Both the position numbers and the translations under genes were made by a program. A DNA stretch of 35,770 nt, taken from Bacilli bacterium (GTDB taxonomy: Bacteria; Bacillota; Bacilli; Paenibacillales; NBRC-103111). Positions 22,099 to 31,595 of this stretch are shown here, piece by piece (the stretch's first letter is position 1; each line of letters begins with the position of its first letter). Under the pieces are notes generated by a model, which worked only from the letters and a program-made list of their open reading frames with translations, ran no database searches and was not told where the DNA came from. The stretch spans positions 1-35,770 of the forward strand of contig JAQBPR010000164.1 in assembly GCA_028287395.1 (NCBI GenBank), given 5' to 3'.

Positions 22099-22674
22099 AT
22101 GGGTTTACCATTGCTTAATAGTCATCGCAAAGAGCTCAGCGAAAATACGCTGGTGAGTGAAATTTGGGACTGGGGTAAATCACTTTTGATTGCTTTGGTG
22201 AGTGTAGCTGTAGTCAATCAATTTATCATAACGCAATGTAAAGTGGTAGGGTACTCGATGCAACCCACACTGCTTCAAGGGGAGCGGCTTGTGATAAACC
22301 GACTTATTTATGATTTTCGTGCTCCGCATCGCGGGGAGGTCATCACCTTTGCCGATCCGGACGCGAATCAGCCTAAGCCTGTTAAAAATTTGGTCAAACG
22401 TGTTGTGGCGGTAGCCGGAGATGATGTGGAGGTTCGTAATGGACTTTTGTATATTAACGGTTCAGAATTAAAAGAAAGCTACATTGATATTGTTATAGAA
22501 GATGGAGATTGGGGACCCTACAAAGTTCCAAAAGCGCAAGTTTTTGTATTGGGCGATAATCGACACGCAAATGCAAGCAGGGATAGTCGTATATTTAATG
22601 CTGTGCCAACGCGACTAATCATAGGGCGAGCAGAATTTGTCGTCTGGCCTTTAAGCAAAATAAGAGAATTGTAA
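22099..22674 (+). CDS. lepB: Signal peptidase I
   Basis: 191 residues, Gram-positive short form with a single N-terminal membrane helix (SLLIALVSVAVVNQFII, about 27-43). The catalytic Ser lies in VVGYSMQPTL and the catalytic Lys in VKRVVAVAGDDVEV. The box E segment is FVLGDNRHANASRDSR. It removes signal peptides on the outer side of the membrane. The open frame extends into the previous gene, but GGGGTGTAGG before ATG 22099 sets the start. Bacillales usually carry several paralogues (SipS/SipT type). Confidence 0.95.
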   Translation: MGLPLLNSHRKELSENTLVSEIWDWGKSLLIALVSVAVVNQFIITQCKVVGYSMQPTLLQGERLVINRLIYDFRAPHRGEVITFADPDANQPKPVKNLVKRVVAVAGDDVEVRNGLLYINGSELKESYIDIVIEDGDWGPYKVPKAQVFVLGDNRHANASRDSRIFNAVPTRLIIGRAEFVVWPLSKIREL

Positions 22675-22696
22675 AACTAAACTGAGGTGACTTTTG

Positions 22697-23890
22697 ATGC
22701 CTATATCTGTCGTGGAGGCGAACCGCCAATATTGGGAACAGCTGAAGCAGGATATCATTCATGCAGCACCGGGACTAGGGATAGATAAAATTGGCTTTGC
22801 TTCTGCAGATCCTTTTATGGACATGAAGACCATCTTAGAGCAGCATCGTGCATTAGGCTATGAGTCTGGATTTGAAGAACCGGACATTGAGAAACGTGTA
22901 TATCCGGCGCTAAGTTTTACGGAGCCGCGTTCGATTATTGCGATTGCTGTCGCCTATCCTTCCAAGCTGCCGCCGAACCCGCCAAGGTCAGAGCCGGGCG
23001 CATTCCGAGGGATTATATCACGATCAGCATGGGGGGACGATTATCACCATGTGCTGCGGAATCGATTAGCGCAATTAGAGCAATTCATTCGTGAACGAGT
23101 CCTCGATGCTAAACTTGAAAGCATGGTGGATACAGGGGCATTAGTCGATCGAGCAGTAGCCGAGCGCGCAGGAATTGGATGGAGTGCGAAAAATTGTGCC
23201 GTGATTACACCGGAATGGGGCTCATGGGTTTATCTTGGCGAGATGCTGACGAATCTTCCTTTTTCACCGGATGTGCCTGTAACTGAAGATTGCGGCGAAT
23301 GCACGCTTTGCATTGATGCATGTCCAACAGGTGCCTTGATAGGCCCCGGTCAACTGAACGCAAGTCGTTGTATTTCTTTTGTCACCCAAACCAAAGGCAT
23401 GGTAAGCGACGAAATGATGGAAAAAATAGGCAATCGGTTATATGGTTGTGACACCTGCCAGGTTGTCTGTCCGAAGAATAAAGCCAAAAATTGGACGCAC
23501 CAACCTGAATTTCAACCCGATCCGGAGCAAGTGAAGCCGCTGCTTATACCGCTATTATCGCTCAGCAATAAACAGTTTGCACAAAGATACGGGGATAGCG
23601 CCGCTTCTTGGCGAGGGAAGAAACCTATTCAAAGAAATGCGATTATTGCCTTGGGTAACTTCAAAGATCACAGTGCTATGCCGATATTAATGGATACACT
23701 CCTTCATGATCCCAGATTTGAAATTCGCGCTACAGCTGCATGGTCTATTGGCAAGATAGGGGGCGATGCAGCAATCGAAGGGCTTCAAGCTGCTTTGCAA
23801 AAGGAGCAAAACGAACAAGTTCGGATCGAGCTTGAGAAAGCATTGCAAAAATTGACCGCAGTCCAGGAGGTCATATCAGATGTTGAATAG
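22697..23890 (+). CDS. queG: Epoxyqueuosine reductase
   Basis: 397 residues. The N-terminal cobalamin-binding domain has VDTGALVDRAVAERAGIGW with the proton-donor Asp and GxGW. Two [4Fe-4S] clusters come from CGECTLCIDACPTGAL and CDTCQVVCPKNK. The C-terminus has HEAT-type repeats (MDTLLHDPRFEIRATAAWSIGKIG), as in the longer Bacillus form. It reduces epoxyqueuosine to queuosine in the wobble base of His, Tyr, Asp and Asn tRNAs. ATG 22697 follows TGAGGTGA. It overlaps ogt by 11 bases. Confidence 0.95.
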   Translation: MPISVVEANRQYWEQLKQDIIHAAPGLGIDKIGFASADPFMDMKTILEQHRALGYESGFEEPDIEKRVYPALSFTEPRSIIAIAVAYPSKLPPNPPRSEPGAFRGIISRSAWGDDYHHVLRNRLAQLEQFIRERVLDAKLESMVDTGALVDRAVAERAGIGWSAKNCAVITPEWGSWVYLGEMLTNLPFSPDVPVTEDCGECTLCIDACPTGALIGPGQLNASRCISFVTQTKGMVSDEMMEKIGNRLYGCDTCQVVCPKNKAKNWTHQPEFQPDPEQVKPLLIPLLSLSNKQFAQRYGDSAASWRGKKPIQRNAIIALGNFKDHSAMPILMDTLLHDPRFEIRATAAWSIGKIGGDAAIEGLQAALQKEQNEQVRIELEKALQKLTAVQEVISDVE

Positions 23891-24410
23891 TATATATTAT
23901 GAAGAAATCTCATCTCCCATTGGTCCGTTAGTATTATGTGCAACAGAAAATGGATTGTGTCATATCGAATTTGCAACCTATAAAGAAGCAGAAGAGATAC
24001 TGCACAAATGGTCTCGGAAGCTTCTCGGTCATGAACGTTATATACGTGATCGCGCTGTGTTGGGACAAGTTATAGAGCAATTAAAAAACTATTTTTCCGG
24101 AGCACTTGTCCATTTTAATCTTCCATTAGATATGCAGGGTACGATTTTCCAACGAAACGTTTGGCAGGCTTTAACCACAATTCCGTATGGAGAAACAAGA
24201 TCCTATAAACAAATCGCTGAAGAGATAGGCAATCCAAATGCAGTCCGTGCAGTAGGTGGAGCCAATAACCGCAATCCTCTGCCAATTATCGTTCCATGCC
24301 ATCGCGTGATTGGCGCGAATGGCGAGATGGTTGGATATGGCGGCGGATTACCGATTAAACAATTTTTGTTAGATCATGAAAGTCAGTATACTAGCGATTC
24401 GTCAGTCTAA
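23880..24410 (+). CDS. ogt: Methylated-DNA-protein cysteine methyltransferase
   Basis: 176 residues. The active-site motif IVPCHRVIGANGEMVGYGGG accepts the methyl group from O6-methylguanine on its Cys, a suicide reaction. The DNA-binding region IPYGETRSYKQIAEEIGNPNAVRAVGGANNRNP precedes it. The N-terminal ribonuclease-like domain is present, so it is a complete Ogt-type enzyme without a fused Ada domain. Its start lies inside the last codons of queG (11-base overlap), with CCAGGAGG as SD, so it is in the same operon. Confidence 0.95.
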   Translation: MLNSIYYEEISSPIGPLVLCATENGLCHIEFATYKEAEEILHKWSRKLLGHERYIRDRAVLGQVIEQLKNYFSGALVHFNLPLDMQGTIFQRNVWQALTTIPYGETRSYKQIAEEIGNPNAVRAVGGANNRNPLPIIVPCHRVIGANGEMVGYGGGLPIKQFLLDHESQYTSDSSV

Positions 24411-24448
24411 ACAAGTTTGGCAACAGATCAAAGCAAAAGGGTGAGAAT

Positions 24449-25480
24449 ATGAGACAGGTCAATATTGATACAGTGGAATCAGGACAATACTTAGGGAGAA
24501 CAATTTTTTCCAGCAACGGGGCGATATTACTTTCCGATGGGGTTCAGTTGACCGTCTACATGATTAATACGTTAAGGCGTATTGGAGTTACGATGATCTT
24601 TGTGAAGGAGCCTTATTTAGAGGATGTCGAAATTGTTGATGTCGTGTCTGAAGAAAATAAGCGCCTTGTCATGCAGCGAATGGGTGAAACGTTTGACTCG
24701 TTACGTTCCGGTAAAGAATTTAAGACGAAAAATATTAGCGTCAGTATTGACCGTATGCTCGACGACTTAATGAAAAATAAAGAGGTACTTGTACAGCTTT
24801 CTGATATACGTACTAAAGATAACGAAATGTATGTTCATGCCATGAATGTTTGTACTATCTCCGCTCTCATTGGAATCAGTATGGGATTAGCTCAAAATCA
24901 AGTGAAAGAATTAGCAATAGGTGCACTGCTGCATGATGTCGGTAAAATTGATCTAATCACGGACGATACTTCACCCGATGAAAAAAAACACCATACATGG
25001 AGAGGCTTTGAAGCGCTGAAAAACAAATGGGAATTCAGCTTGTTGATTGCTCATGTTGCCTTTCAACACCATGAAACACCCGATGGGGAAGGAGCTCCAC
25101 GTAAACTGGATGCGGAGCAAATTCATCTTTACGCGAAAATTGTTGCAGCAGCTAACTATTTTGATAACATTCAATTCAATCCGATATCAGGTAAGAGGTT
25201 GCTGCCGCACGAAGCATGTGAAGAAATGATGGCGTTGGTAGGCACGAAGCTTGATCGTGAGGTTTTGATTCATTTTTTACGTACGGTTTCGATTTATCCT
25301 ACAGGTACATCCGTGCGTTTATCGACTAAGGAGTCAGGTGTCGTGGTAGGTCAGCATAGAGGGCTTCCCGGAAGACCGATTGTACGGATTGCGAAGCAGG
25401 GACATGACGACGAACTGCAAATTAAAGAAATCGATTTGGCGAAACATACGACCGTATTTATCGACTCGGTTTTGTCATAA
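24449..25480 (+). CDS. HD-GYP domain protein, probable c-di-GMP phosphodiesterase
   Basis: 343 residues, no membrane segment. The first about 110 residues form a leader domain with a GQYLGRTIFSSNGAILLSDG opening, common in Bacillales HD-GYP proteins. The HD domain then has HDVGK at 162-166 and HHETPDGEGAP in place of the usual HHExxDGxGYP, so the GYP triad reads GAP. The remaining metal ligands (H-HD-H-HH) appear present. About 70 residues after the domain (RLSTKESGVVVGQHRGLPGRPIVRI) form the PilZ-like or beta tail seen in relatives. Hydrolysis of c-di-GMP is the family activity; the Tyr change leaves specificity open. Confidence 0.85.
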   Translation: MRQVNIDTVESGQYLGRTIFSSNGAILLSDGVQLTVYMINTLRRIGVTMIFVKEPYLEDVEIVDVVSEENKRLVMQRMGETFDSLRSGKEFKTKNISVSIDRMLDDLMKNKEVLVQLSDIRTKDNEMYVHAMNVCTISALIGISMGLAQNQVKELAIGALLHDVGKIDLITDDTSPDEKKHHTWRGFEALKNKWEFSLLIAHVAFQHHETPDGEGAPRKLDAEQIHLYAKIVAAANYFDNIQFNPISGKRLLPHEACEEMMALVGTKLDREVLIHFLRTVSIYPTGTSVRLSTKESGVVVGQHRGLPGRPIVRIAKQGHDDELQIKEIDLAKHTTVFIDSVLS

Positions 25481-25488
25481 ATTCAAAA

Positions 25489-25517
25489 TTGTGTGTGAGT
25501 AAAGGAAATGTTATCAT
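25489..25517 (+). promoter_or_regulatory. Probable SigA-type promoter for yneF-folE
   Basis: TTGTGT (25489-25494), 17 bases, TATCAT (25512-25517), 39 bases before yneF. Confidence 0.5.
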
Positions 25518-25555
25518 ACCTTTAGACTTTAAACTAAATTTCAGAGGTGGATTTT

Positions 25556-25768
25556 ATGGTGTGGCAGATTATTATTCCGGTTTTAACCTTAATTGCAGGT
25601 GGAATTGGCGGTTTTTTTGTAGGTGTCTATTATTTACGCAAGCAATTGGAAAATATGCAAAATAATCCGGAAATGCTGCAGCAAATGGCCAAACAAATGG
25701 GCTATAACATGAATAAGCAGCAAATGGGCAAGGTTCAACAAATGATGAAGAAACAGAAGCTTAAGTAA
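25556..25768 (+). CDS. yneF: YneF family (UPF0154) small membrane protein
   Basis: 70 residues. One N-terminal membrane helix (IIIPVLTLIAGGIGGFFVGVYY) precedes a Gln/Met/Asn-rich cytoplasmic tail with the family pattern NPEMLQQMAKQMGYNMNKQQ. UPF0154 members are widespread in Firmicutes and of unknown function. AGAGGTGG precedes ATG 25556. folE follows 23 bases later. Confidence 0.9.
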   Translation: MVWQIIIPVLTLIAGGIGGFFVGVYYLRKQLENMQNNPEMLQQMAKQMGYNMNKQQMGKVQQMMKKQKLK

Positions 25769-25791
25769 TTAAGCTGTTGGAGGTTGGATAT

Positions 25792-26382
25792 ATGCCAGCG
25801 AAACAATATTTAAACTTGAAGGTAGCGGAGAACAGGGTTTTGATTGAAGGACATATCCGTGAAATTTTACGTTTGGTTGGAGAAGACGTGGATCGAGAAG
25901 GATTGCTTGATACACCTGCTCGGGTGACTCGCATGTATGAGGAAATTTTCTCGGGCTATGATGCGGACTTAACAGAAATTCTTGGCGTTACTTTTGATGA
26001 GCACCATGAAGAGCTTGTCATTGTGAAGGATATTGTGTATTACAGCCAATGCGAGCATCACATGGCCCCGTTTTTCGGGAAAATTCATATAGGCTATATA
26101 CCCAGCGGCAAAATAGCGGGCTTAAGTAAATTTGCTCGTCTGGTTGATGCGGTTACGCGTAAGCTGCAGGTCCAAGAAAGAATTACATCGGATATTGCCG
26201 ATGTGATGGTAAAGGTTCTTCATCCGCATGGTGTGATGGTTGTCGTTGAAGGAGAGCATCTGTGTATGTGCTCCCGAGGTGTTAAAAAATATGGCAGTAA
26301 GACAATTACCTCTGGTGTGAGAGGTAATTTTCGTAAGGACGCAGCGCTTCGAGCTGAATTTATGTCGTTAATTAAAGATTAA
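25792..26382 (+). CDS. folE: GTP cyclohydrolase I
   Basis: 196 residues. Zinc ligands are the Cys and His in YYSQCEHHMAPFFG and the Cys in HLCMCSRGV. The conserved GLSKFARLVD and QERIT regions and the C-terminal TSGVRGNFRKD are present. It opens GTP to dihydroneopterin triphosphate, the entry to folate and also to queuosine precursor synthesis. ATG 25792 follows GGAGGTTGG; the TTG at 25777 lies within that SD and is not the start. Its end overlaps the convergent hydrolase by 11 bases. Confidence 0.96.
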   Translation: MPAKQYLNLKVAENRVLIEGHIREILRLVGEDVDREGLLDTPARVTRMYEEIFSGYDADLTEILGVTFDEHHEELVIVKDIVYYSQCEHHMAPFFGKIHIGYIPSGKIAGLSKFARLVDAVTRKLQVQERITSDIADVMVKVLHPHGVMVVVEGEHLCMCSRGVKKYGSKTITSGVRGNFRKDAALRAEFMSLIKD

Positions 26383-27370
26383 GGCGCACCTTATCTAAAA
26401 AATCCATCGTTTTCTGAAAATAGGTTTGCGGATCTGAGTCATAAACTAGTTCATGCTTAGCATCGGGCTTCAGCCAAAGCTCGGATTCAGCATTTGCCTT
26501 TTGATTATTTGCCAAATGTTGAATGATCTCATAAGGAGATCGTTCATCCTCTTTGCCATGGATAAAGAAGATGGGGGCAGTATAAGCCGTGGTTAATACT
26601 TTTTGATAAGGAATTTGATCAAATCCAACGCCATTTACGAAGGGGAAGAGCATACGTAATATCCACTTTGAAGGGGCTTCGGGCAGATTGATCATTTTTT
26701 TTACATTGTGGAACATCGTATCTGGTGTAGTCACAAATGTGCTGTCGAGAATCATTGCCGAAATATCTGTAGTTTGCAAAGCGGCTTGAAGCGCTGTTCC
26801 TGCACCCATAGAGAAACCCCAGACAATAATTTGTTTTGCACCGCGTTGTTTACTATAAGCAATAGCGCCGAGCAATTCTTGCGACTCTTTAACTCCTGCG
26901 GTAAAGGCATGCTTACTCTGACTACTTACATAACCATAATCAAACATTAGAACGTTATACTTCTTATTGTGTAATTCTTCTGTAAGTTTATACATAGGCA
27001 TCCACGGTTCTTCGCGGTTGCCCGCATAGCTATGTGAAAAAACAATCGTTTTAGCGGACGCAACTGCACTTGGTATGTACCAGCCTGTTAATGGAGCAGC
27101 TCCTGTTTTACTGGAAAAGCTTACATTTTCATAGGGCAGTCCTACGGCAAGCATCGGATTAGATTGTAAAGCATCTGCATGCGGATGTCCAAGCGTCCAA
27201 GCTATATAACCATATAAAGCCAGTGCAACAAAAATGAAAGCGCTAACAATTGTTAAGGACAATAATAAAAGTATTTTCCGCGTACGTCGTAAATGTATAT
27301 TTGCTGCTGTACGAAGCTGCGGTAATGGTAAAGCAGGATAGGTGGAAGAGGGGGGAGGAAATATTGACAT
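26372..27370 (-). CDS. Membrane-anchored alpha/beta hydrolase
   Basis: 332 residues. A membrane helix at about residues 31-55 (ILLLLSLTIVSAFIFVALALYGYIA) follows a basic, Pro-rich leader, so the catalytic domain is probably outside. The hydrolase domain has the oxyanion HSYAGNRE, the nucleophile Ser in VWGFSMGAGTA, Asp in HGKEDERSP and His in DAKHELVY. The domain is of the BAAT/peptidase S9-like alpha-beta type. The substrate is unknown. Several Bacillus homologues of this class (YqkD type) are also membrane-tethered. It stands alone on the minus strand. Confidence 0.85.
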   Translation of the reverse strand: MSIFPPPSSTYPALPLPQLRTAANIHLRRTRKILLLLSLTIVSAFIFVALALYGYIAWTLGHPHADALQSNPMLAVGLPYENVSFSSKTGAAPLTGWYIPSAVASAKTIVFSHSYAGNREEPWMPMYKLTEELHNKKYNVLMFDYGYVSSQSKHAFTAGVKESQELLGAIAYSKQRGAKQIIVWGFSMGAGTALQAALQTTDISAMILDSTFVTTPDTMFHNVKKMINLPEAPSKWILRMLFPFVNGVGFDQIPYQKVLTTAYTAPIFFIHGKEDERSPYEIIQHLANNQKANAESELWLKPDAKHELVYDSDPQTYFQKTMDFLDKVRLNL

Positions 27371-27520
27371 GGGTCATTTCTCCTTCGTATTGGCATCGCA
27401 GCGGTTAAAGCTTAACCCTTCTGTGCTGTTAATTGTATGCAATTCTAAGTGGAGAATCTATAGCATTTTGTAAATGTCAAGAAAATGTAAAGATGCTGTA
27501 ACAATCGCGATATATTTATA

Positions 27521-27690
27521 AGAGTGTGTTTAATAAGTGGTGGAGAGCATATTAGGGAATGTGACCGGAGAGTTTACGCGCTGCCTTTGAAAATGAGTTT
27601 CGCCCTTATTCTAATAAAGGAAACTTGTTTTCAAGAGCAGCCGTAGGCACATCCCTCATATGCCGCAACCCTACTTATTAAACACACTCT
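27521..27690. mobile_element. 170-bp MITE-like long-hairpin element
   Basis: Perfect 18-bp terminal inverted repeats, AGAGTGTGTTTAATAAGT and ACTTATTAAACACACTCT. Inner matches continue the hairpin: GCATAT..AGGG..TGTG with CACATCCCTCATATGC, then GCTGC..GAAAA..AGTTTC with GAAACT..TTTTC..GCAGC, leaving a loop of about 18 bases. The element is flanked by ATA on both sides, a possible target duplication. No coding capacity. It fills the gap before the IclR gene. Confidence 0.75.
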
Positions 27691-27781
27691 ATATGCTGCT
27701 TTACCTTTGAAGGATTTTTCAGTTATACTAAGTAAAAATGAGTTTCATGGAGTGAAACAGCCATTGGGAGAGGAAAGCAAT

Positions 27782-28525
27782 ATGGAAGAAGGAAAATTAA
27801 CAGTCCGTTCAGTGGAGCGGGCAATGGATATATTACTTTGCTTTGTTGACGTGAAAGAATTAAGCTTGACGGAAATTGCCAATAAAGTGGTTCTGCACAA
27901 AAGCACGGTGCATCGCTTATTGGCTTCGCTTGAAGGAAAGGGCTTTATATTGCGGGATGGAGCTACGGAAAAATATCGTTTGGGTTTTCGACTTTGGGAG
28001 TTGTCTGCGAACCTTGTTCAGAGTGATGATATGGGCGTTGTTTTACTCCCTGAGATGGAACGTTTACGTGATCAGATCGGTGAGACCGTTTCCTTATATG
28101 TGCGAGATGGCAATGAACGTGTGCGTATTCAAGCCGTTCAAAGTAATCAAGCGATTCGTCGTGTAGCTCCTGTGGGTGCTCGAATGCCGCTTTATGTGGG
28201 AGCTTCAAGTAAGGTTCTGTTAGCCTATGCGGATGAGGCCATACAAGAGAGCGTACTGTTAACCGCCGATGGAGCGGTTGGAGTGGATCGTGATGTTTTT
28301 CTGCAAATGCTGAGCGAAACGCGAAAGCTTGGGTTTGCTACAAGTATTGAAGAACGTGAGCCTGGAGCAGCTGCGGTGTCTGCGCCGATTTTGAGTCGAG
28401 CAGGTAAATTAGCAGCTTCATTGGCCGTTTCCGGCCCTTCAAATCGTCTTACTCCAGAGAAAATGCTGGCTCATGTGCCTCAAATTTTGGAAGCAGCACG
28501 ACGAATGGGAACGATGCTTCGTTAA
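27782..28525 (+). CDS. IclR-family transcriptional regulator
   Basis: 247 residues from ATG 27782. The N-terminal winged helix-turn-helix is SVERAMDILLCFVDVKELSLTEIANKVVLHKSTVHRLLASLEGKGFI. The C-terminal IclR effector domain has RDGNERVRIQAVQSNQAIRR, GARMPLYVGASSKVLLAY, and SIEEREPGAAAVSAPI. The open frame begins at TTG 27707, but that stretch holds a probable promoter (TTTACC, 18 bases, TATACT) and GAGAGGAAAG lies just before 27782. The neighbours (a hydrolase and aconitase, both on the other strand) do not identify a target pathway. Confidence 0.9.
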   Translation: MEEGKLTVRSVERAMDILLCFVDVKELSLTEIANKVVLHKSTVHRLLASLEGKGFILRDGATEKYRLGFRLWELSANLVQSDDMGVVLLPEMERLRDQIGETVSLYVRDGNERVRIQAVQSNQAIRRVAPVGARMPLYVGASSKVLLAYADEAIQESVLLTADGAVGVDRDVFLQMLSETRKLGFATSIEEREPGAAAVSAPILSRAGKLAASLAVSGPSNRLTPEKMLAHVPQILEAARRMGTMLR

Positions 28526-28533
28526 AAATTTCG

Positions 28534-28594
28534 AAAAAAAAAGCAAACCCACACATTCTGCAAAATTGCAGATTTGGGGTTTGCTTTTTTTTTT
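28534..28594. terminator. Strong bidirectional terminator between iclR-type gene and acnA
   Basis: AAAAAGCAAACCC and GGGTTTGCTTTTT form the stem, with an inner TCTGCA/TGCAGA; poly-T and poly-A flanks serve both converging genes. Confidence 0.92.
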
Positions 28595-28616
28595 AACATA
28601 TAGAGGGGCAAAGTGA

Positions 28617-31325
28617 TTAAGCCATAATCTGTCTTAGAACCGTTTGCAGAATACCGCCATTACGATAGTAATCAACATCGACCATGCTATCTAAGCGAAC
28701 AATAGCTTCAAATTCGAACTTCGAGCCATCGCTGCGTGTTGCAGTAACGCGGACTATTTGCCCAGGAGTTACATCATTGGAAAGGCCATTAATGTCAAAC
28801 GTTTCCGTTCCCGTTATACCGAGCGTTTTCCAGCCTAAACCTTCAGGGAATTGCAATGGTAGAACACCCATACCCACTAGGTTAGCGCGGTGAATCCGTT
28901 CGAAGCTCTCGGCAATAACTGCTTTAGCGCCGAGCAGGAAAGTTCCTTTTGCTGCCCAGTCACGTGAGCTTCCGGTACCATATTCTTTTCCTGCTATAAC
29001 AACTAGTGGAGTATGATCCGCTTGATATTTCATCGAAGCATCATAAATCGACATGACTTCACCTGTTGGTAAATAAGTGGTTACGCCGCCTTCAGTTCCA
29101 GGCGCAACTTGATTGCGAATACGGATATTAGCGAAAGTACCGCGCATCATAACTTCATGATTACCGCGGCGGGAGCCGTAGGAGTTAAAATCTTCTTTCT
29201 TTACTCCATGATTGATCAAATATTCTCCGCCTGGACTTTTTACAGAAATGTTGCCTGCAGGTGAAATATGATCTGTTGTTACGGAATCGCCCAAAAGCGC
29301 CAATGCTTTTGCGCCATGAATATTTTGAATATCATCTAATACTGTTCCTAAATCAGTAAAGAACGGTGGTTCTTGAATGTAGGTTGAATTCGTATCCCAT
29401 TCGTATAGCTCGCCTTCCGGGATCGGGATTTCATTCCAACGTTCATTTTGACGGAATACGTTTTTGTATTTAGCACGAAACATATCCGGCGTAACCGCAG
29501 AACGAACTGCATCTTGGACTTCTTTTGAAGTGGGCCAAATATCTTTTAAATAGACAGGCTGGTTGTTTTGGTCGTACCCCAGTGGTTCTGTTGCCAAATC
29601 GATATTTACCGTCCCGGCTAAAGCGTAAGCCACAACCAGCGGTGGAGAAGCAAGATAATTGGCTTTAATTTGCGCATGGATCCGACCTTCAAAATTACGG
29701 TTACCGCTCAAAACAGCCGCAACTGTTAAATCGTTTTCGATAATGGCATTGTTGACTTCATCCGGAAGCGGACCGCTGTTACCAATACAAGTTGCACAAC
29801 CGTAACCTGCGACATAGAAGCCGAGTTTTTCCAAAGGCTCAAGTAATCCAGCTTTTTTCAAATATTCGGTTACAACTAATGAACCAGGAGTTAAGCTGCT
29901 TTTAACGTAGTCTGGTTTAATTAGCCCGCGTTCAACTGCCTTTTTAGCTACAAGTCCAGCACCGAGCATAACGCTTGGATTGGAAGTGTTGGTACAGCTT
30001 GTAATCGCCGCGATCACTACAGCGCCTGTTTTTAATTGCTCTACTTTGCCATTGATCCGCTTCACATCAACACTTGCGTTAATTTTTTCTTCGGATAAGC
30101 CATATCCGCCTTGATCAATTGGAGAGCGAATAATGCTGTTGAAAGCTTCTTTCATCGAAGTTAATTCAATCCGATCCTGAGGACGCTTAGGTCCGGCCAA
30201 GCTTGGAACTACAGTAGACATATCCAATTCCAAAGTAACGGTAAAAGTTGGATCTGGTGTAGTATCGGTACGGAACATGCCTTGTGCTTTATAATAAGCT
30301 TCAACTAGTGCAATCTGCTCTTCTTCGCGACCAGTACCGCGTAAATAAGCCAAAGTTTCTGAATCTACAGGGAAAAATCCAATTGTTGCGCCATATTCTG
30401 GAGCCATGTTGGCTACTGTAGCTCTATCAGCCAAGCTAATATTGCTTAATCCAGGGCCATAAAATTCAACGAATTTTCCAACAACGCCTCTTTTGCGTAG
30501 AATTTGTGTAATAGTCAGCGCCAAGTCAGTTGCCGTAGAGCCTTCTGCTAAGCTGCCTGTTAATTTAAAGCCAACTACTTCAGGCGTTACAAAATAAAGC
30601 GGTTGTCCCAGCATTCCAGCTTCGGCTTCAATTCCGCCAACACCCCAGCCGACCACACCAAGTCCGTTAATCATCGTTGTATGTGAGTCTGTTCCAACTA
30701 AGGAATCAGGATATACTTCCGTCTCACTGTCTATTTTTTTCGTAGTAGCGACAGAAGCCAAATACTCTAAATTTACTTGATGAACGATACCTGTGGCTGG
30801 TGGGACTGCACGGAAATTATCAAAAGCCGTTTGTGCCCAACGCAGGAAGCGATAACGCTCATCATTGCGTTCAAACTCAATATTCACGTTATAATCAAGC
30901 GCATCCGCCGTTCCGAAAGCATCCACCATTACGGAGTGATCAATAACTAGATCAACAGGAACCAGCGGGTTGATTCTTTTGGCATCGCCGCCTGCACGAC
31001 TCATTGTCGAACGCATTGCCGCTAAGTCAACAACGACGGGTACACCGGTAAAGTCTTGCAGCACAATACGCGCAGGAATAAAAGGAATCTCTTTGTTGTC
31101 ATCACGGCTTTCAGCCCATCCGGCAATTTGCTTAACGTGCTCCGTAGTAATGGCGTGTCCGTCAAATTGGCGAACAGCTGCCTCAAGCAGTACTTTAATG
31201 GAGAAAGGAAGCTGTGAAACCTTTCCAAAACCCTGGCCCTCTAGTGAATCAACGTGGTAGTATACATACTCCTGATTTCCAACGGTTAGCTTATTCTTTA
31301 GTGAAAAATGATCTTTCCTCGCCAT
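28617..31325 (-). CDS. acnA: Aconitate hydratase
   Basis: 902 residues, full length AcnA/IRP type. The [4Fe-4S] cysteines are in [18 protein letters not shown] and [14 protein letters not shown]. The substrate-binding serine region [13 protein letters not shown] and the swivel-domain start [14 protein letters not shown] are intact. It interconverts citrate and isocitrate; Bacillus AcnA also binds RNA when iron-poor. An upstream open frame adds 18 residues (to 31379), but GGAGGCG is placed for the start at 31325 ([13 protein letters not shown]), matching the family N-terminus. It has its own promoter and terminator, a single-gene unit. Confidence 0.97.
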   Translation of the reverse strand: MARKDHFSLKNKLTVGNQEYVYYHVDSLEGQGFGKVSQLPFSIKVLLEAAVRQFDGHAITTEHVKQIAGWAESRDDNKEIPFIPARIVLQDFTGVPVVVDLAAMRSTMSRAGGDAKRINPLVPVDLVIDHSVMVDAFGTADALDYNVNIEFERNDERYRFLRWAQTAFDNFRAVPPATGIVHQVNLEYLASVATTKKIDSETEVYPDSLVGTDSHTTMINGLGVVGWGVGGIEAEAGMLGQPLYFVTPEVVGFKLTGSLAEGSTATDLALTITQILRKRGVVGKFVEFYGPGLSNISLADRATVANMAPEYGATIGFFPVDSETLAYLRGTGREEEQIALVEAYYKAQGMFRTDTTPDPTFTVTLELDMSTVVPSLAGPKRPQDRIELTSMKEAFNSIIRSPIDQGGYGLSEEKINASVDVKRINGKVEQLKTGAVVIAAITSCTNTSNPSVMLGAGLVAKKAVERGLIKPDYVKSSLTPGSLVVTEYLKKAGLLEPLEKLGFYVAGYGCATCIGNSGPLPDEVNNAIIENDLTVAAVLSGNRNFEGRIHAQIKANYLASPPLVVAYALAGTVNIDLATEPLGYDQNNQPVYLKDIWPTSKEVQDAVRSAVTPDMFRAKYKNVFRQNERWNEIPIPEGELYEWDTNSTYIQEPPFFTDLGTVLDDIQNIHGAKALALLGDSVTTDHISPAGNISVKSPGGEYLINHGVKKEDFNSYGSRRGNHEVMMRGTFANIRIRNQVAPGTEGGVTTYLPTGEVMSIYDASMKYQADHTPLVVIAGKEYGTGSSRDWAAKGTFLLGAKAVIAESFERIHRANLVGMGVLPLQFPEGLGWKTLGITGTETFDINGLSNDVTPGQIVRVTATRSDGSKFEFEAIVRLDSMVDVDYYRNGGILQTVLRQIMA

Positions 31326-31417
31326 TCTTTTCGCCTCCGATTTCAATAATAACCTTTTAAAAATTTCGTCAAGTTTCATCTGGTGAAATATGATTTCATA
31401 AAAAGAGCAGTAACTTA

Positions 31418-31446
31418 AGTATACAATTTCACGCTCGCTTCGTAAA
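31418..31446 (-). promoter_or_regulatory. SigA-type promoter for acnA
   Basis: On the minus strand: TTTACG (31446-31441), 17 bases, TATACT (31423-31418), about 95 bases before the start codon. Confidence 0.6.
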
Positions 31447-31521
31447 CCCCTTTTGCCCTATTGGCATACATTATTCCCCTAAAATTTTTCTTGCATGCTT
31501 TAAAGCTAACATGTTTCCCTT

Positions 31522-31538
31522 TGACTATTCATACATTG
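31522..31538. promoter_or_regulatory. Inverted repeat in the acnA-amidase gap
   Basis: TATTCA and TGAATA separated by TACAT. Possible operator for either gene. No match to the CcpC site I know for Bacillus aconitase. Confidence 0.2.
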
Positions 31539-31595
31539 AATAAGATGGGCTAGTTAGATTACAGCTTGCTAAGAACAAGCATTAAGGAGCACGCT

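Noticed and set aside
27707..27781. N-terminal extension of the IclR regulator from TTG 27707
   Set aside because: The stretch contains a likely -10 (TATACT) and the SD is right before ATG 27782.
31326..31379. 18-residue extension of aconitase
   Set aside because: GGAGGCG precedes the internal ATG and the family begins there.
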